A stretch of 64,000 nt of DNA from the NCBI RefSeq assembly GCF_013371215.1, contig NZ_JABWMH010000004.1, positions 1-64,000 of the forward strand, written 5' to 3'. The notes under the pieces were generated by a model. The model was not told the DNA's origin. It did not search any database and saw only the letters and a list, made by a program, of their open reading frames with translations. A program made the translations under genes and the position numbers. This document shows, one piece after another, positions 1 to 10,063 of the stretch. The DNA is from Parasphingorhabdus flavimaris. Its GTDB lineage: Bacteria; Pseudomonadota; Alphaproteobacteria; Sphingomonadales; Sphingomonadaceae. Positions within the stretch are counted from its first letter, which is position 1, and every line of letters starts with the position of its first letter.

Positions 1-169
1 AAGACCATTGAACATCGGCGCTTGCAACACCGCAAGCTAGCCGCCTAATATCAACCAATAAGACGAGGCCGATGCTCCGCTAATTTACGCAGCCATCTGT
101 GCCAAATGTTCTGACGACGGACAGGCTGCCCATCCGGAAAATCCTTTTCCAGAGGCGCTCAAACCGGTC

Positions 170-1159
170 ATGCCGGCCGAACTGCCCTTTGTTCTGCTCG
201 GCAAGAACCCGCCGATCGATGACTGGACCAAATGGTGTGATCCGGCAAACGCAGCGCTCGACAAGCCGTTCGCCGAATTTCTTGCGCAGCAGGGTTTGAA
301 CGAGGAAGCGATCCGGCTGGGCTATGATCTTGCGCCCTATCACGGACGAAATTCGCGCGACGTCTCCACGATGATGATGAGCTTTAACAGCGGTTTCGTG
401 CAAAACCAGATCGCCGCGGGGCCGGAATCATTCGCGGCAAAGGGTGGCAACATAAAATTGCCGGAGGCCATGGCGGCGCAGTTAAAGGGTGACGTGATTC
501 TGGGAAAACCGGTGGCCGCGATCGAACAAAATGCCGGCGGGGTTATCGTGTCCTGTCGCGATGGTTCGCGCTTTCAGGCGGCAAAACTGGTCTGTTCCCT
601 GCCGCTTGCGGCGTTGCGGAACGTCGATATTACGCCCGGGCTTCCGGCGCTGCAGGCAAAGGCCGTTGAAGAAGTCAGCTATCAGCCGATCTCGATAGCA
701 TTCCTGACCGCCAAAGCGCCTTTCTGGGAAGAAGACGGTTTCGCACCCGGCATGTGGAGCGACAGTTTCTCCAGCACCGTAATTCCCCAGCGATACGGAG
801 CAACCGACGAAGAAGTGACCGGACTGATGGTACAGGCGCGCGGCGACCTCGCGCTTGAATGGGACAGGCTCGGGGCGGAAACCGCCATGGCAAAGATCGT
901 CGCCGATATCGAAGCAATGCGTCCGGCGGCAAAAGGAAAACTGGAGACACGCCATTATCACAGCTGGGCTCAAGAAGAATTTTCAGGCGGAGCTTGGGCC
1001 TATCATGGCGCTGGCCAAGCGACGACATTACCGAATGTGATCGCCGACAGGGCCGGGCCGATCAGCTTCTGTGGCGAGCACACGGAAAATGTTTCCCGGG
1101 GCGTCGAGGGCGCACTGGCGTCAGCCGAACGCGTTGCGCTGGAAATTCTTGCCGGATAA
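170..1159 (+). CDS. Flavin monoamine oxidase family protein, C-terminal part (5'-truncated, probable pseudogene)
   Basis: The protein resembles the substrate-binding and C-terminal part of FAD-dependent amine oxidases. The C-terminal FAD-contacting segment is visible as GPISFCGEHTENVSRG near residue 300, followed by GALASAER. The N-terminal dinucleotide-binding motif (GxGxxG), which should precede this by roughly 150 residues, is missing. The same frame stays open and family-like back to about base 62 (HPENPFPEALKP is just upstream of the ATG), but stops TAG at 38-40 and TAA at 59-61 close it. The ATG at 170 has no clear ribosome binding site. I infer a remnant whose 5' half was lost or shifted out of frame. 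Without the FAD site it is unlikely to be an active oxidase. Confidence 0.6.
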   Translation: MPAELPFVLLGKNPPIDDWTKWCDPANAALDKPFAEFLAQQGLNEEAIRLGYDLAPYHGRNSRDVSTMMMSFNSGFVQNQIAAGPESFAAKGGNIKLPEAMAAQLKGDVILGKPVAAIEQNAGGVIVSCRDGSRFQAAKLVCSLPLAALRNVDITPGLPALQAKAVEEVSYQPISIAFLTAKAPFWEEDGFAPGMWSDSFSSTVIPQRYGATDEEVTGLMVQARGDLALEWDRLGAETAMAKIVADIEAMRPAAKGKLETRHYHSWAQEEFSGGAWAYHGAGQATTLPNVIADRAGPISFCGEHTENVSRGVEGALASAERVALEILAG

Positions 1160-1484
1160 GGTCGCCAGTCCCTGTTCGCATGATGGATGTGCCTTGAGTA
1201 TCGGGACTGCCCTAATCTGCAGCTGCTTTGGGCCGGACGATGTTAGATCAATGGAGCTGGCCAGCAGAAGATGATCGTCATCACTGTTTTGCGAAACAAA
1301 TCCCATTGTTTTAGAACCCATCGACATGGATCATTATAGACGCTTCCATTGTCCGAAGACAAAAAGCCTGTTTTCAAATCCTTAGCCTTTGTGATATCGC
1401 GTCCGTTCACCCGATAATCGCGGTTTATTATCATGCTGTGACGCAATGCTTCGCCACGAAAGCATGGTCTTCTAGGAGAGAAAA
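1160..1484. other. Intergenic region upstream of the beta-oxidation operon
   Basis: These 325 bases hold no convincing gene. Toward the right end there is a weak 6-bp inverted repeat (ATGCTT/AAGCAT, about 1446-1465) and then the ribosome binding site AGGAGAG just before the next ATG. The promoter of the downstream operon should lie here, but I cannot assign -35 and -10 boxes with confidence. Confidence 0.5.
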
Positions 1485-3521
1485 ATGTCTGTCGTAACCA
1501 CTGAAAAACATGACAATATTCTGGTCATCATTTCCAACAATCCTCCGGTAAACGCGCTCGGCGCCGCGGTTCGCCAGGGTTTGGTCGACGGCATCAACGA
1601 GGCGCTCTCCGATGAAAGCGTAGAGGCCGTGGTCATCCGCTGCGACGGACGGACTTTTTTTGCAGGCGCTGATATCACCGAATTTGGCAAGCCGATGAAG
1701 GGACCGAATCTGGGCGAGGCGCTTGACCAGCTGGAGGCGAGCAACAAGCCGGTCGTTGCAGCCATCCACGGCACCGCGCTCGGCGGTGGCTGCGAGGTTG
1801 CCTTGGCCTGCCACTACCGGGTGGCGGTTCCGTCGGCGAAAATCGGTCTGCCCGAAGTCAAATTGGGTCTGATCCCCGGCGCTGCAGGAACCCAGCGCCT
1901 GCCGCGCGTGGTTGGCGCAGAAGCCGCCTTGCCGATGGTCGTGATCGGCAACCCGGTTTCGGCCAAAAAGGCCCATGGCATCGGCCTGATCGACAAGATC
2001 GTCGGCGAAGACAGTCTGGCTGAAGACGCGATGGCTTTCGCCCGCGAGCAGATTGGCAAGGCGCCCCCGCGCTCTTCGGAAGGCACGGCAAATCAGGACG
2101 GCGTCCGGAACCCGGCCATATTCGACGATTTCCGCCAGCAAAGCGGTCGCAAGATTCGTGGCTTCGACGCCCCGGAAGCCGGTATCCAGGCGGTCAAGGC
2201 AGCGGGCGAAATGTCCTATGCCGATGGCGTGGCCAAAGAACGCGAACTGTTCACCAAATTGATGACCGGCACCCAGGCGGCTGCGATGCAACATTATTTC
2301 TTTGCCGAACGGGCGGCCAACAAGATTGACGGTATCGATCCCAAGATCGACCTGATCCCGATCAGGAAAGTCGGCATTCTGGGTGCGGGCACCATGGGCG
2401 GCGGCATCGGCATGAACTTCTTGTCCGCCGGCATACCGGTGACGATTGTCGAGCTGAAAGAAGAAGCGCTCGACCGCGGCGTCGGCGTCATCCGCAAGAA
2501 TTACGAGAATACCGCCAAGCGCGGCCGCATGACCGAGCAGCAGGTCGAAGACGCCATGAGCATCTTGACGCCCAGCCTGTCCTACGACGATCTCGCCGAC
2601 TGCGATCTAGTGATCGAGGCGGTGTTCGAGAATATGGACGTCAAAAAGGAAGTGTTCACCAAGCTTGATGCCATCGTCAAACAGGGCGCAATCCTTGCCA
2701 GCAACACCAGCTATCTCAATATCGACGAGATAGCGGCAGTAACCAAGCGTCCCGAATATGTTCTGGGACTCCATTTTTTCTCTCCGGCCAATGTGATGAA
2801 ATTGCTGGAAATCGTACGCGGCGAAAAAACCGCCGACGATGTGCTGATGACCGCGATGAAGCTGTCGAAAAAAATCGGCAAGGTCGCAGCGGTGTCGGGC
2901 GTCTGCCCCGGCTTCATCGGCAACCGGATGCTCAGCCCGCGTCAGGAACAGGCCAATGCGATGCTCATGGAGGGCGCCAATTACTGGGAAGTAGACGATG
3001 TCCTGCTCGAATTTGGTTTCCCGATGGGACCCTTCCAGATGTCCGATCTCGCCGGTGTCGATATCGGATGGCATCGTGATCCGGAACGCATCGAAACAAT
3101 GCGCGATGCTTTGTGCGCGGTCGGGCGCTGGGGCCAGAAAGTCGGCAAGGGATTTTACGATTATGACCAGGCGCGTCAACGGACGCCTGCTGACGAGGTC
3201 AAACAGATCATCGCCGAATTTGCTGCCAAGGCAGGCAAGGAACAGCGCGAGATTTCAAAGGACGAAATTCGCGAGCGGCTGCTCTATCCGATGGTCAATG
3301 AAGGTGCCAAAATCCTCGAAGAAGGCATGGCACAGCGGGCCAGCGATATCGATGTCGTCTGGATCAACGGCTATGGCTGGCCGCTTTATACCGGTGGCCC
3401 GATGTTCTGGGCCGATACCGTCGGTCTCGACAAGGTCGTCGCCGGACTCGAGAAGCACAATCTACCGGTTGCCGATATGCTCCGGGACAAGGCGAGCAAA
3501 GGCGAAAAGTTCAACGGATAG
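1485..3521 (+). CDS. Bifunctional enoyl-CoA hydratase / 3-hydroxyacyl-CoA dehydrogenase (FadB/FadJ type)
   Basis: This 678-residue fusion catalyses the second and third steps of fatty-acid beta-oxidation: hydration of trans-2-enoyl-CoA and NAD-dependent oxidation of 3-hydroxyacyl-CoA. The crotonase domain (about 1-190) has the oxyanion segment GADITEFG and [13 protein letters not shown], with the two catalytic glutamates at about 104 and 124. The dehydrogenase domain begins near 295 with [10 protein letters not shown] and continues through [13 protein letters not shown] and [10 protein letters not shown]; two C-terminal 3HCDH repeats follow. AGGAGAG precedes the ATG. An acyl-CoA synthetase gene follows after 31 bases, and the thiolase for the last step is encoded nearby on the other strand. 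The function is clear; the choice between fadB and fadJ is not. Confidence 0.95.
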   Translation: MSVVTTEKHDNILVIISNNPPVNALGAAVRQGLVDGINEALSDESVEAVVIRCDGRTFFAGADITEFGKPMKGPNLGEALDQLEASNKPVVAAIHGTALGGGCEVALACHYRVAVPSAKIGLPEVKLGLIPGAAGTQRLPRVVGAEAALPMVVIGNPVSAKKAHGIGLIDKIVGEDSLAEDAMAFAREQIGKAPPRSSEGTANQDGVRNPAIFDDFRQQSGRKIRGFDAPEAGIQAVKAAGEMSYADGVAKERELFTKLMTGTQAAAMQHYFFAERAANKIDGIDPKIDLIPIRKVGILGAGTMGGGIGMNFLSAGIPVTIVELKEEALDRGVGVIRKNYENTAKRGRMTEQQVEDAMSILTPSLSYDDLADCDLVIEAVFENMDVKKEVFTKLDAIVKQGAILASNTSYLNIDEIAAVTKRPEYVLGLHFFSPANVMKLLEIVRGEKTADDVLMTAMKLSKKIGKVAAVSGVCPGFIGNRMLSPRQEQANAMLMEGANYWEVDDVLLEFGFPMGPFQMSDLAGVDIGWHRDPERIETMRDALCAVGRWGQKVGKGFYDYDQARQRTPADEVKQIIAEFAAKAGKEQREISKDEIRERLLYPMVNEGAKILEEGMAQRASDIDVVWINGYGWPLYTGGPMFWADTVGLDKVVAGLEKHNLPVADMLRDKASKGEKFNG

Positions 3522-3552
3522 GTTTTAGGTTTATCGAATAGGAGAGAATAAA

Positions 3553-5295
3553 TTGGCAACTCAAGCTATAGATCCACTGGAAAAGTGGACGCCGAGCAAT
3601 GGATGGCCCCTGCGGTCGCGTGATGAAATCGAAACCTTGTTATGCGCACCGGGTGAACCATTTGAAATGGAGATGGTCGATATTGAAGGCGTCGCCACCC
3701 GCGTCTGGAAAAACGCCCATCCCAGCCTGGCGGCTCTCGCCGAGCATGCCCGCGGTCATGGTGATAGCGAATTTCTGATATTCGAAGACGAGCGCGTCAC
3801 CTATGCCAACTGGTATCGTGCCGTCGCCGCTCTCGCGGTGGAGCTGCAGAACATCGGTGTCGCCAAGGGTGACCGGGTATCGCTCGCGATGCGCAACCTC
3901 CCGGAATGGCCGGTGATCTTCTTTGCTGCCGCTTCTATCGGCGCCATTGTTGTGCCACTCAATGCCTGGTGGACAGATCAGGAACTGGTCTTCGGACTGG
4001 AAAATTCACAGACCAGCGTCTTGCTCTGCGACGCCGAACGATGGGACCGGATTTCGCCACATCTGGCTGAACTGCCCGACCTCAAACATGTCATAGTGGC
4101 CCGTAGCCAAAGCGAACTGGCCACAGCGGCCCGGCCGCTGGAAGCGATTATCGGACGGCCCAATGATTATGGCAATCTTCCGGATCAGGACTTGCCCGCG
4201 GTCGATATTGCACCGGATGACGCGGCGACGATTTTCTATACCAGCGGTACAACCGGACAACCCAAAGGCGCACTCGGCAGCCATCGCAACCTGACAACCA
4301 ATGCGATTTCTTCCGGCTATGCCGGAACGGTCGCGGCATTGCGCCGGGGAAATGAACTGCCCGAGCCTACCGTCCGGGTTGGCCTGACAGTCATACCCAT
4401 GTTCCATTGCACCGCCTGTTCCGCAACCATGATGCCAACGGTTCATGGCGGCCACAAGATGATATTCCTGCACAAGTGGGACACGGTGAAAGCGATGGAG
4501 ATCATCGAACGGGAAAAGGTCAACGCGACCGGCGGTGTTCCGTTTATCGCGTGGCAATTGATCGAACATCCGGACCGCGAGAAATATGATCTGAGCTCGA
4601 TCGACTCGATCAGCTATGGTGGAGCGCCCTCAGCGCCCGAACTGGCCCGAAAGATCTTTGAAGTCTTTGGCGCACTGCCCGGCAACGGCTGGGGCATGAC
4701 CGAAACAACGGCGACGGTTACAGGCCATAGCGCCGAGGATTATCTCAATCGCCCGACCAGTTGCGGCCCGCCGGTGGCGGCTGCCGACCTGAAGGTCATG
4801 AGCGAGGATGGCAGCACCGAAATGCCGATCGGCGAGGTCGGTGAACTATGGGCGCGCGGACCGATGGTCGTCAAAGGCTATTGGAGACGACCCGACGCAA
4901 CCGCCGAAACCTTTGTCGATGGCTGGGTGCGAACCGGCGATCTGGCGCGACTGGATGACGAGGGCTTCTGCTATATCGTCGACCGTGCGAAGGACATGAT
5001 CATCCGCGGAGGCGAGAATATCTACTCGTCTGAAGTCGAGAATGTGCTCTACGATCATCCTGCGGTGATGGATGCTGCGCTGGTTGGCATCGATCACAAG
5101 ATGCTGGGCGAAGAACCCGCCGCCATTGTGCAACTGGTTCCGGGACAGAAAGCCAGCGAGGCGGAATTGCAGGCCTGGGTGCGCGAACGACTGGCCAATT
5201 TCAAAGTGCCGGTGAAAATCCTGTTCAGAACGGACAGCCTGCCGCGCAACGCCAATGGCAAGATCCTGAAGAAGGACCTCAAGTCGCTTTTCTGA
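3553..5295 (+). CDS. AMP-dependent long-chain acyl-CoA synthetase (AMP-binding family)
   Basis: This 580-residue ANL-superfamily enzyme would activate a carboxylic acid, probably a fatty acid, to its CoA thioester through an acyl-adenylate. Motifs appear in the usual order: FYTSGTTGQPKGA (P-loop, about 230-245), GWGMTET (about 375), DGWVRTGDL and RAKDMIIRGGENIYSSEVE (hinge, about 455-495), and the C-terminal catalytic lysine in PRNANGKILKKDL. The start is TTG, set by a well-placed GGAGAG about 6 bases upstream; the frame has no better ATG. It probably forms an operon with the preceding beta-oxidation gene, supplying its acyl-CoA substrates. Chain-length preference cannot be read from the sequence. 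Confidence 0.93.
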   Translation: MATQAIDPLEKWTPSNGWPLRSRDEIETLLCAPGEPFEMEMVDIEGVATRVWKNAHPSLAALAEHARGHGDSEFLIFEDERVTYANWYRAVAALAVELQNIGVAKGDRVSLAMRNLPEWPVIFFAAASIGAIVVPLNAWWTDQELVFGLENSQTSVLLCDAERWDRISPHLAELPDLKHVIVARSQSELATAARPLEAIIGRPNDYGNLPDQDLPAVDIAPDDAATIFYTSGTTGQPKGALGSHRNLTTNAISSGYAGTVAALRRGNELPEPTVRVGLTVIPMFHCTACSATMMPTVHGGHKMIFLHKWDTVKAMEIIEREKVNATGGVPFIAWQLIEHPDREKYDLSSIDSISYGGAPSAPELARKIFEVFGALPGNGWGMTETTATVTGHSAEDYLNRPTSCGPPVAAADLKVMSEDGSTEMPIGEVGELWARGPMVVKGYWRRPDATAETFVDGWVRTGDLARLDDEGFCYIVDRAKDMIIRGGENIYSSEVENVLYDHPAVMDAALVGIDHKMLGEEPAAIVQLVPGQKASEAELQAWVRERLANFKVPVKILFRTDSLPRNANGKILKKDLKSLF

Positions 5296-5301
5296 GACCC
5301 G

Positions 5302-6228
5302 CTAGGCTTTTGGTGTCAGGCGGATCATGCCTTCCTGCACGGCCGTCGCCACCAGAAGCCCGTCCTGCGTAAACAGGGACCCGCGATTGAGGCCGCGCGT
5401 ATTGCCGGTCCAGTCGCTGTCCATGACATAGCAGATCCACTGGTCGACCCTGAAATCGTCATGGAACCACATCGCATGGTCGAGGCTGGTCGAGAACAGG
5501 CCCGGCGTGGTCCAGTGCAGCCCGTGGGGGATCATCGACGTCGAGAGCAGTCCCATGTCCGACGCAAAGGCCAGAGCGGCGCGATGGGTCAGCGGGTCAT
5601 CCGGGAGCGGTGCCACGGTTTTGAACCATTGATATTGGCGCGCATCCGGATTCTTGCCTTCCGGACGAAAGCTACGCATTTCAAAGGGTCTCGGCACGCT
5701 CATCCGTTCGATATGCTCGTCCGATATCAGCGGATTGCAGGCGATTTGTTCCATCGCGCTCATACATTGCTCGGGCGGCAAGACGTCGGGCATCGCGATC
5801 TGATGCTCGAGCCCCTCGGCCGCTTTCTGGAAGGATGCGGTCAGGTTGAAAATGACCTTGTCATCCTGCCGGACGACAACCCTGCGGTTGGAAATGCTGC
5901 GGCCGTCAAAGTCCCGGTGCACCCGGAAATGCAGCGGCTTGGTTTCATCCCCGGCCCGCAGGAAATAGGAATGGAGCGAATGGATATTCTTCTCATCATC
6001 CACCGTGCGATCCGCCGCGACGATCGCCTGGGCAATCACCTGACCACCGAAAATCCGTTCCCGCGCCGTTGAATTGAGGGCCGGAAAGATGAATTCGTCA
6101 TCATCTTCCGCCGTCAAATCAAAGGTGCGAAGCAATCGCGATATCAGCTTCTCTGCGGGCACGGAGGACCGATGGGCCAAGGCATCCGACAACCGGCGCT
6201 CGACTTGTGCGTCTGTTAATTTTTTCAA
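5302..6228 (-). CDS. tesB: Acyl-CoA thioesterase II (TesB family)
   Basis: This 308-residue double-hotdog thioesterase hydrolyses acyl-CoA to free acid and CoA. Family signatures are GGQVIAQA (about residue 62), HSLHSYFLRAGDE, ASDMGLLST and LDHAMWFHDDFRVDQW near 255-272, which contain the Asp and neighbouring active-site residues of the TesB fold. The length matches the family. The start is TTG (MKKLTDAQ), with AGGAACAG about 12 bases upstream, so initiation may be weak. The gene ends six bases from the convergent acyl-CoA synthetase and lies downstream of the thiolase on the same strand, which suggests a beta-oxidation-linked role in relieving acyl-CoA build-up. Confidence 0.93.
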   Translation of the reverse strand: MKKLTDAQVERRLSDALAHRSSVPAEKLISRLLRTFDLTAEDDDEFIFPALNSTARERIFGGQVIAQAIVAADRTVDDEKNIHSLHSYFLRAGDETKPLHFRVHRDFDGRSISNRRVVVRQDDKVIFNLTASFQKAAEGLEHQIAMPDVLPPEQCMSAMEQIACNPLISDEHIERMSVPRPFEMRSFRPEGKNPDARQYQWFKTVAPLPDDPLTHRAALAFASDMGLLSTSMIPHGLHWTTPGLFSTSLDHAMWFHDDFRVDQWICYVMDSDWTGNTRGLNRGSLFTQDGLLVATAVQEGMIRLTPKA

Positions 6229-6277
6229 AACTGCTTCTGTTCCTTGCTATGCGCCAGGCCCGAATGGACGCGCGCGA

Positions 6278-7450
6278 TCAGGGATAAATTTCGAACAGGC
6301 CGGCACCGCCCTGTCCACCGCCAATGCACATGGTAACCACGCCCCATTTTGCGCCACGACGGCGGCCTTCTTGCAACAAATGGCCGGCACAGCGTGCACC
6401 GGTCATGCCGAACGGATGGCCGATCGAGATCGAGCCGCCGTTGACATTATATTTCGCCGGATCAATTCCGAGACGGTCACGGCTGTAAAGACACTGGCTG
6501 GCGAATGCTTCGTTCAGTTCCCAGATATCGATATCATCAACGGTCAGCCCCTGCCGTTCCAGCAGTTTGGGAACCGCAAATACCGGGCCGATGCCCATTT
6601 CATCCGGCTCGCAGCCGGCCACGGCCCAGGACACAAAACGTCCCAGTGGTTTCAGTCCGCGGCGTTCCGCTTCCTTGGCTTCCATCAGCACGAGAGCTGC
6701 CGCGCCGTCGGACAACTGGCTGGCATTGCCGGCCGTGATGAACTTGTCTTCGCCCATGATCGGCTTCAGGCTGGCAAGGCCTTCCAATGTCGTTGACGGC
6801 CGATTGCACTCGTCGCGGTCGACGGTGTAGTCGACAATGGTTTCTTCCTTGGTTTCCCGGTCGACCATTTTCATCTTGGTCTGCATCGGCACGATTTCAT
6901 CGTCAAACAGCCCGGCTTCCTGCGCCGCCGCGATCCGCTGCTGCGATTGCAGGGAATATTCATCCTGATACTCGCGGCTGATATTATACCGTTCCGCGAC
7001 GATATCGGCGGTTTCGATCATCGGCATGAAGATGGCCGGCGCAATTTTCAGGATTTCCTGGTCAATGCTGCCTTCTTCTGCCCGTGTCCCCTGCATCGAG
7101 ATACTCTCGACGCCGCCCGCTACGACACAGTCTGCACCGTCGCCCCGGATATGGTTGGCCGCAATGGCGATCGACTGCATGCCCGAAGAACAGAAGCGAT
7201 TGACCGTCGCCCCCGCAGTTGTCTTGGGGAGACCCGCGAGAAGCGCCGCGTTGCGTCCGATATTCGGGGCCGCATGCGCCACATTGCCGAATATGCAATC
7301 ATCGACAAAATCGCCTTCAACACCGGACTTGGCAACCGCATGTTTGACGGCATGGGCAGCCATGGTCATCGGAGGCGTGATATTGAAGCCACCACGACCA
7401 GCTTTGGCAAGCCCGGTACGGGCATAGGATACGATGACTGCTTCACGCAT
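6278..7450 (-). CDS. Acetyl-CoA C-acyltransferase (thiolase)
   Basis: A 390-residue thiolase, catalysing CoA-dependent cleavage of 3-ketoacyl-CoA (or the reverse condensation). The nucleophilic cysteine is C87 in NRFCSSGMQS. The C-terminal catalytic pair is in ISIGHPFGMTGAR and VTMCIGGGQGGAG. An upstream in-frame ATG (7507) would add 19 non-conserved residues; the ATG at 7450 is preferred because GGAGAAAT precedes it and MREAVIVSYARTG is the normal thiolase beginning. It is transcribed toward tesB, 49 bases away. With the bifunctional enzyme and synthetase on the other strand it completes a beta-oxidation set. It is more likely a degradative than a biosynthetic thiolase, but this is inference. 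Confidence 0.93.
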   Translation of the reverse strand: MREAVIVSYARTGLAKAGRGGFNITPPMTMAAHAVKHAVAKSGVEGDFVDDCIFGNVAHAAPNIGRNAALLAGLPKTTAGATVNRFCSSGMQSIAIAANHIRGDGADCVVAGGVESISMQGTRAEEGSIDQEILKIAPAIFMPMIETADIVAERYNISREYQDEYSLQSQQRIAAAQEAGLFDDEIVPMQTKMKMVDRETKEETIVDYTVDRDECNRPSTTLEGLASLKPIMGEDKFITAGNASQLSDGAAALVLMEAKEAERRGLKPLGRFVSWAVAGCEPDEMGIGPVFAVPKLLERQGLTVDDIDIWELNEAFASQCLYSRDRLGIDPAKYNVNGGSISIGHPFGMTGARCAGHLLQEGRRRGAKWGVVTMCIGGGQGGAGLFEIYP

Positions 7451-7735
7451 TTGATTTCTCCGGTTGATGCTCAAAGCCGATGCTTTGATTGAATGGCATT
7501 TGAACAAGACGGCCTAAGATTATTTGGAACCTTGTCAAGATATCCGCGGTTGGACATCGCGCGCCTTTGCGGCTGGACATCGGGAATATCTGCCACGGGC
7601 ACGACTTTCCTGCCGGCGCTCCGGCAAAAAGAAATCTTTTCATGAAAATGTCGGCGGTCTGCGCGAATGTCGATGTTCGTCCACGCAGACCGCGGCCTGC
7701 AGATTCCGGGAAACCGGTATCTGCCTATATTTTTT

Positions 7736-8914
7736 TCACTCGCCGGATCGTGCGATCGATTCCAGAGCGGCAAGATCAATCTCGTCAAGCACGGCACGGA
7801 GATCCGCTACGGAATCGGCGTCACCGTCGACCTGCACATTGAAACGGTCGCCAACGATTACCCCGTAGCGGCCATCCCTGCTGGCGCTGTCGTAGCGGAT
7901 TGTGGTCAGACGGCCGTCAATCTTGCCCATTTTTTCGATCACGGTGCCATTCTGGCTTTCCGATTCCATATTCATCGCGTTGCCCAGCGTCGCGAGGCTC
8001 CCGGCAATACCCAGGTCGGTGATGGTCAGCTCGATGCTCTTTTCGTCATCGCCATAGCTGGCCGATGCGCTGGATGCTCCGACGCCGGCAACCGATGTTC
8101 CGCTGGACCGCGACCTGGTCTGTTCCAGCCCGCCTGGCAAGCTGGCCGGAAGCATCGCGGCGAGCTGCTTTGATGGCAATGTCGTGGCCTGGCCGCTTTG
8201 CGCCCGTTCGTTCGCAGCCGCCATTTTCTCGCCGGCTTTTTCCAGCTCGCTCAAATCCAGGGATCCGACACCGGGCACATTGACGCTGCCGGACAGGCTG
8301 CCGTCGCTGGTGTCCGGCACGCTGCTGGTCAAGAGCATCAGCGGAGCCAGAATGACGCTGAAAATCATCCCCGCAATGGCGCCGATGACGACGATCGCCA
8401 CGGTGTAGATCACCGCCTTGTCTTCCGGCGCCTTCATCATCACCGGGATGCCGACATAGAGCAGATATAATCCATATAGCCCGAGAACCGTGAGCATCCC
8501 AAGACCGGGAACAAGCTGGAAAGCGCCCGCCACCCATGCCGCGGTTGCGCTATAGGCGGCGAGCTTGAAAGCATTGGTGCGATTGGCCGTTCCGCCGAAA
8601 CGGGGGGCCAGAAAGTCGATCACCAGCGCCATCAGGAAAACCCCGATCAGCGTGAAAATGTAACTGACCACTGCGGTCGACAGCGCCGACAGGAAAGACG
8701 GCCGGTGCGTAATACCGAAAAAGCTGTTGCCGAACAGGACCGCGTGGATGAAGCCTGCCACTGGCCCGATCGCAGCCAGCGGAATGATGTAGGATTTGTA
8801 GATTGAAGCGATGCTAGCTGCTTCGCCTTCGATAATTGGCCATTCCTGGCGTGGTTGCAATAATATGGCCTTGGCCCGCTGCAACAATGTTGTTCCGATA
8901 TGCCCTTCGTTCAT
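7736..8914 (-). CDS. Yip1-domain membrane protein
   Basis: A 392-residue integral membrane protein. The N-terminal half (to about residue 195) has several hydrophobic helices and opens with LLQRAKAILLQPRQEWPII, the start typical of bacterial Yip1/YIF1 family proteins. After the last helix comes a polar region of about 190 residues, rich in Ser, Ala and Asp, with no cysteine or catalytic motif I can recognise; it probably lies on one face of the membrane. No biochemical role is established for bacterial members, and the neighbours (thiolase downstream, methyltransferase upstream) give no functional clue. I propose no function. Confidence 0.8.
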   Translation of the reverse strand: MNEGHIGTTLLQRAKAILLQPRQEWPIIEGEAASIASIYKSYIIPLAAIGPVAGFIHAVLFGNSFFGITHRPSFLSALSTAVVSYIFTLIGVFLMALVIDFLAPRFGGTANRTNAFKLAAYSATAAWVAGAFQLVPGLGMLTVLGLYGLYLLYVGIPVMMKAPEDKAVIYTVAIVVIGAIAGMIFSVILAPLMLLTSSVPDTSDGSLSGSVNVPGVGSLDLSELEKAGEKMAAANERAQSGQATTLPSKQLAAMLPASLPGGLEQTRSRSSGTSVAGVGASSASASYGDDEKSIELTITDLGIAGSLATLGNAMNMESESQNGTVIEKMGKIDGRLTTIRYDSASRDGRYGVIVGDRFNVQVDGDADSVADLRAVLDEIDLAALESIARSGE

Positions 8915-9172
8915 ATAACCACCTCGTAAACTTGACTGGTTACAACCCGGGCAACAGAATGGTCACAAAAGCAGTTAAAGTAAATGCCAATATTTCCGCA
9001 GTTTATCTGGCAAGGCAATTGCTGGTCACGGTACAGTTTAGTGCGGTTCGTGACGAACAAGGCCAAGGTGGCTTGAATATACCACAATGCAGACGGTTCA
9101 AAAGGCGCTACCCCGATTCAAGGGCAATCCATGGCCCGGCCAATATCGACGCAGCGGGCGTTGCCGCGTTTT

Positions 9173-10048
9173 TCAGGCGATGGCGGAGACCAGCCAGACC
9201 TTGCCCTGCATCATCACGCCTTTTCCCGGTACATGGTGGGTAGCAAAAAGGCTGACCAGATCCTTGTGGGCGGCTGCAACGACCGCCTCGCCCTGGTCAC
9301 GCAGCAATCGGCCGGTGGCCATCGCGGCCGACGCAAAGTCGGCCGCCTGCTCCGGCGTTGCCCCGACACCACCAACGGGTTGCAGGGATTCATAGGCAGC
9401 AACATCAACATCGGAAAACCCTCCACGGCTCAATATCTCGCCGAGATATTCCAGATCCTCGAAGGCAAACGGCCCCGGCGCGCGCGGCACCGCCGGCGGA
9501 ACTTCAACATGGTTTCTGACCACGCCCATCATCTCCATCATCCAGAGATTATCGCGCGGTGGCCCCCAGACCGCCAGATCAACGCGGCCGCCCTTTCGCA
9601 GAAGACCATGGAGATTTTGAAAAGCAGCAAACGGATCTTCAAAAAACATGCTGCCGAAACGGGAGAAAAGGCGATCATATGGAGAATCCGGCAAATTGAC
9701 GGTCGCGGCATCGGCGCAGGTAAATTCCATATTTGTCGCGCCAGCCTGCGTTGCGCGCTGCCGGGCTGCTGCCACAAGGTCCGGCGAAATATCGACTCCC
9801 CTGACCCTGCCCGAAGGAGCAATTTTCTGCGCGATCGCAAGCGTTGTCGCGCCGCCACCGCACCCCAGATCGATCACCGTTTCGCCGGGCTGGAAATCGG
9901 CCCGAGCGAGCAACGCGTCACCGATCGGTGCTATCATCTCCTCGAATGCGTCGAGGTTGGCCAGCCATTTCAACCCCATTTCACCCGCCCAGTCTTCCGG
10001 TTTCACCGTGTCGGGCTGCGGGTCTTTGCGAGAACTGTCATCGTTCAT
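9173..10048 (-). CDS. Class I SAM-dependent methyltransferase
   Basis: A 291-residue Rossmann-fold methyltransferase. Motif I (VIDLGCGGGATTLAIA, about 60-75) binds S-adenosylmethionine, followed by GVDISPDLVAAARQRA and the acidic CADAATVNLP segment. The substrate is not predictable. It is the third gene of the leftward peroxiredoxin-arsR operon, beginning 15 bases after the repressor gene, so it is probably expressed with the sulfide-response genes. A thiol, quinone or small-molecule substrate would fit that context, but this is speculation. Confidence 0.85.
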   Translation of the reverse strand: MNDDSSRKDPQPDTVKPEDWAGEMGLKWLANLDAFEEMIAPIGDALLARADFQPGETVIDLGCGGGATTLAIAQKIAPSGRVRGVDISPDLVAAARQRATQAGATNMEFTCADAATVNLPDSPYDRLFSRFGSMFFEDPFAAFQNLHGLLRKGGRVDLAVWGPPRDNLWMMEMMGVVRNHVEVPPAVPRAPGPFAFEDLEYLGEILSRGGFSDVDVAAYESLQPVGGVGATPEQAADFASAAMATGRLLRDQGEAVVAAAHKDLVSLFATHHVPGKGVMMQGKVWLVSAIA

Positions 10049-10063
10049 GGAAATGGTCCTGTC

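Noticed and set aside
1-52. Short reading frame ending at base 52 on the plus strand
   Set aside because: Only about 16 codons are visible and nothing supports it as the end of a gene.
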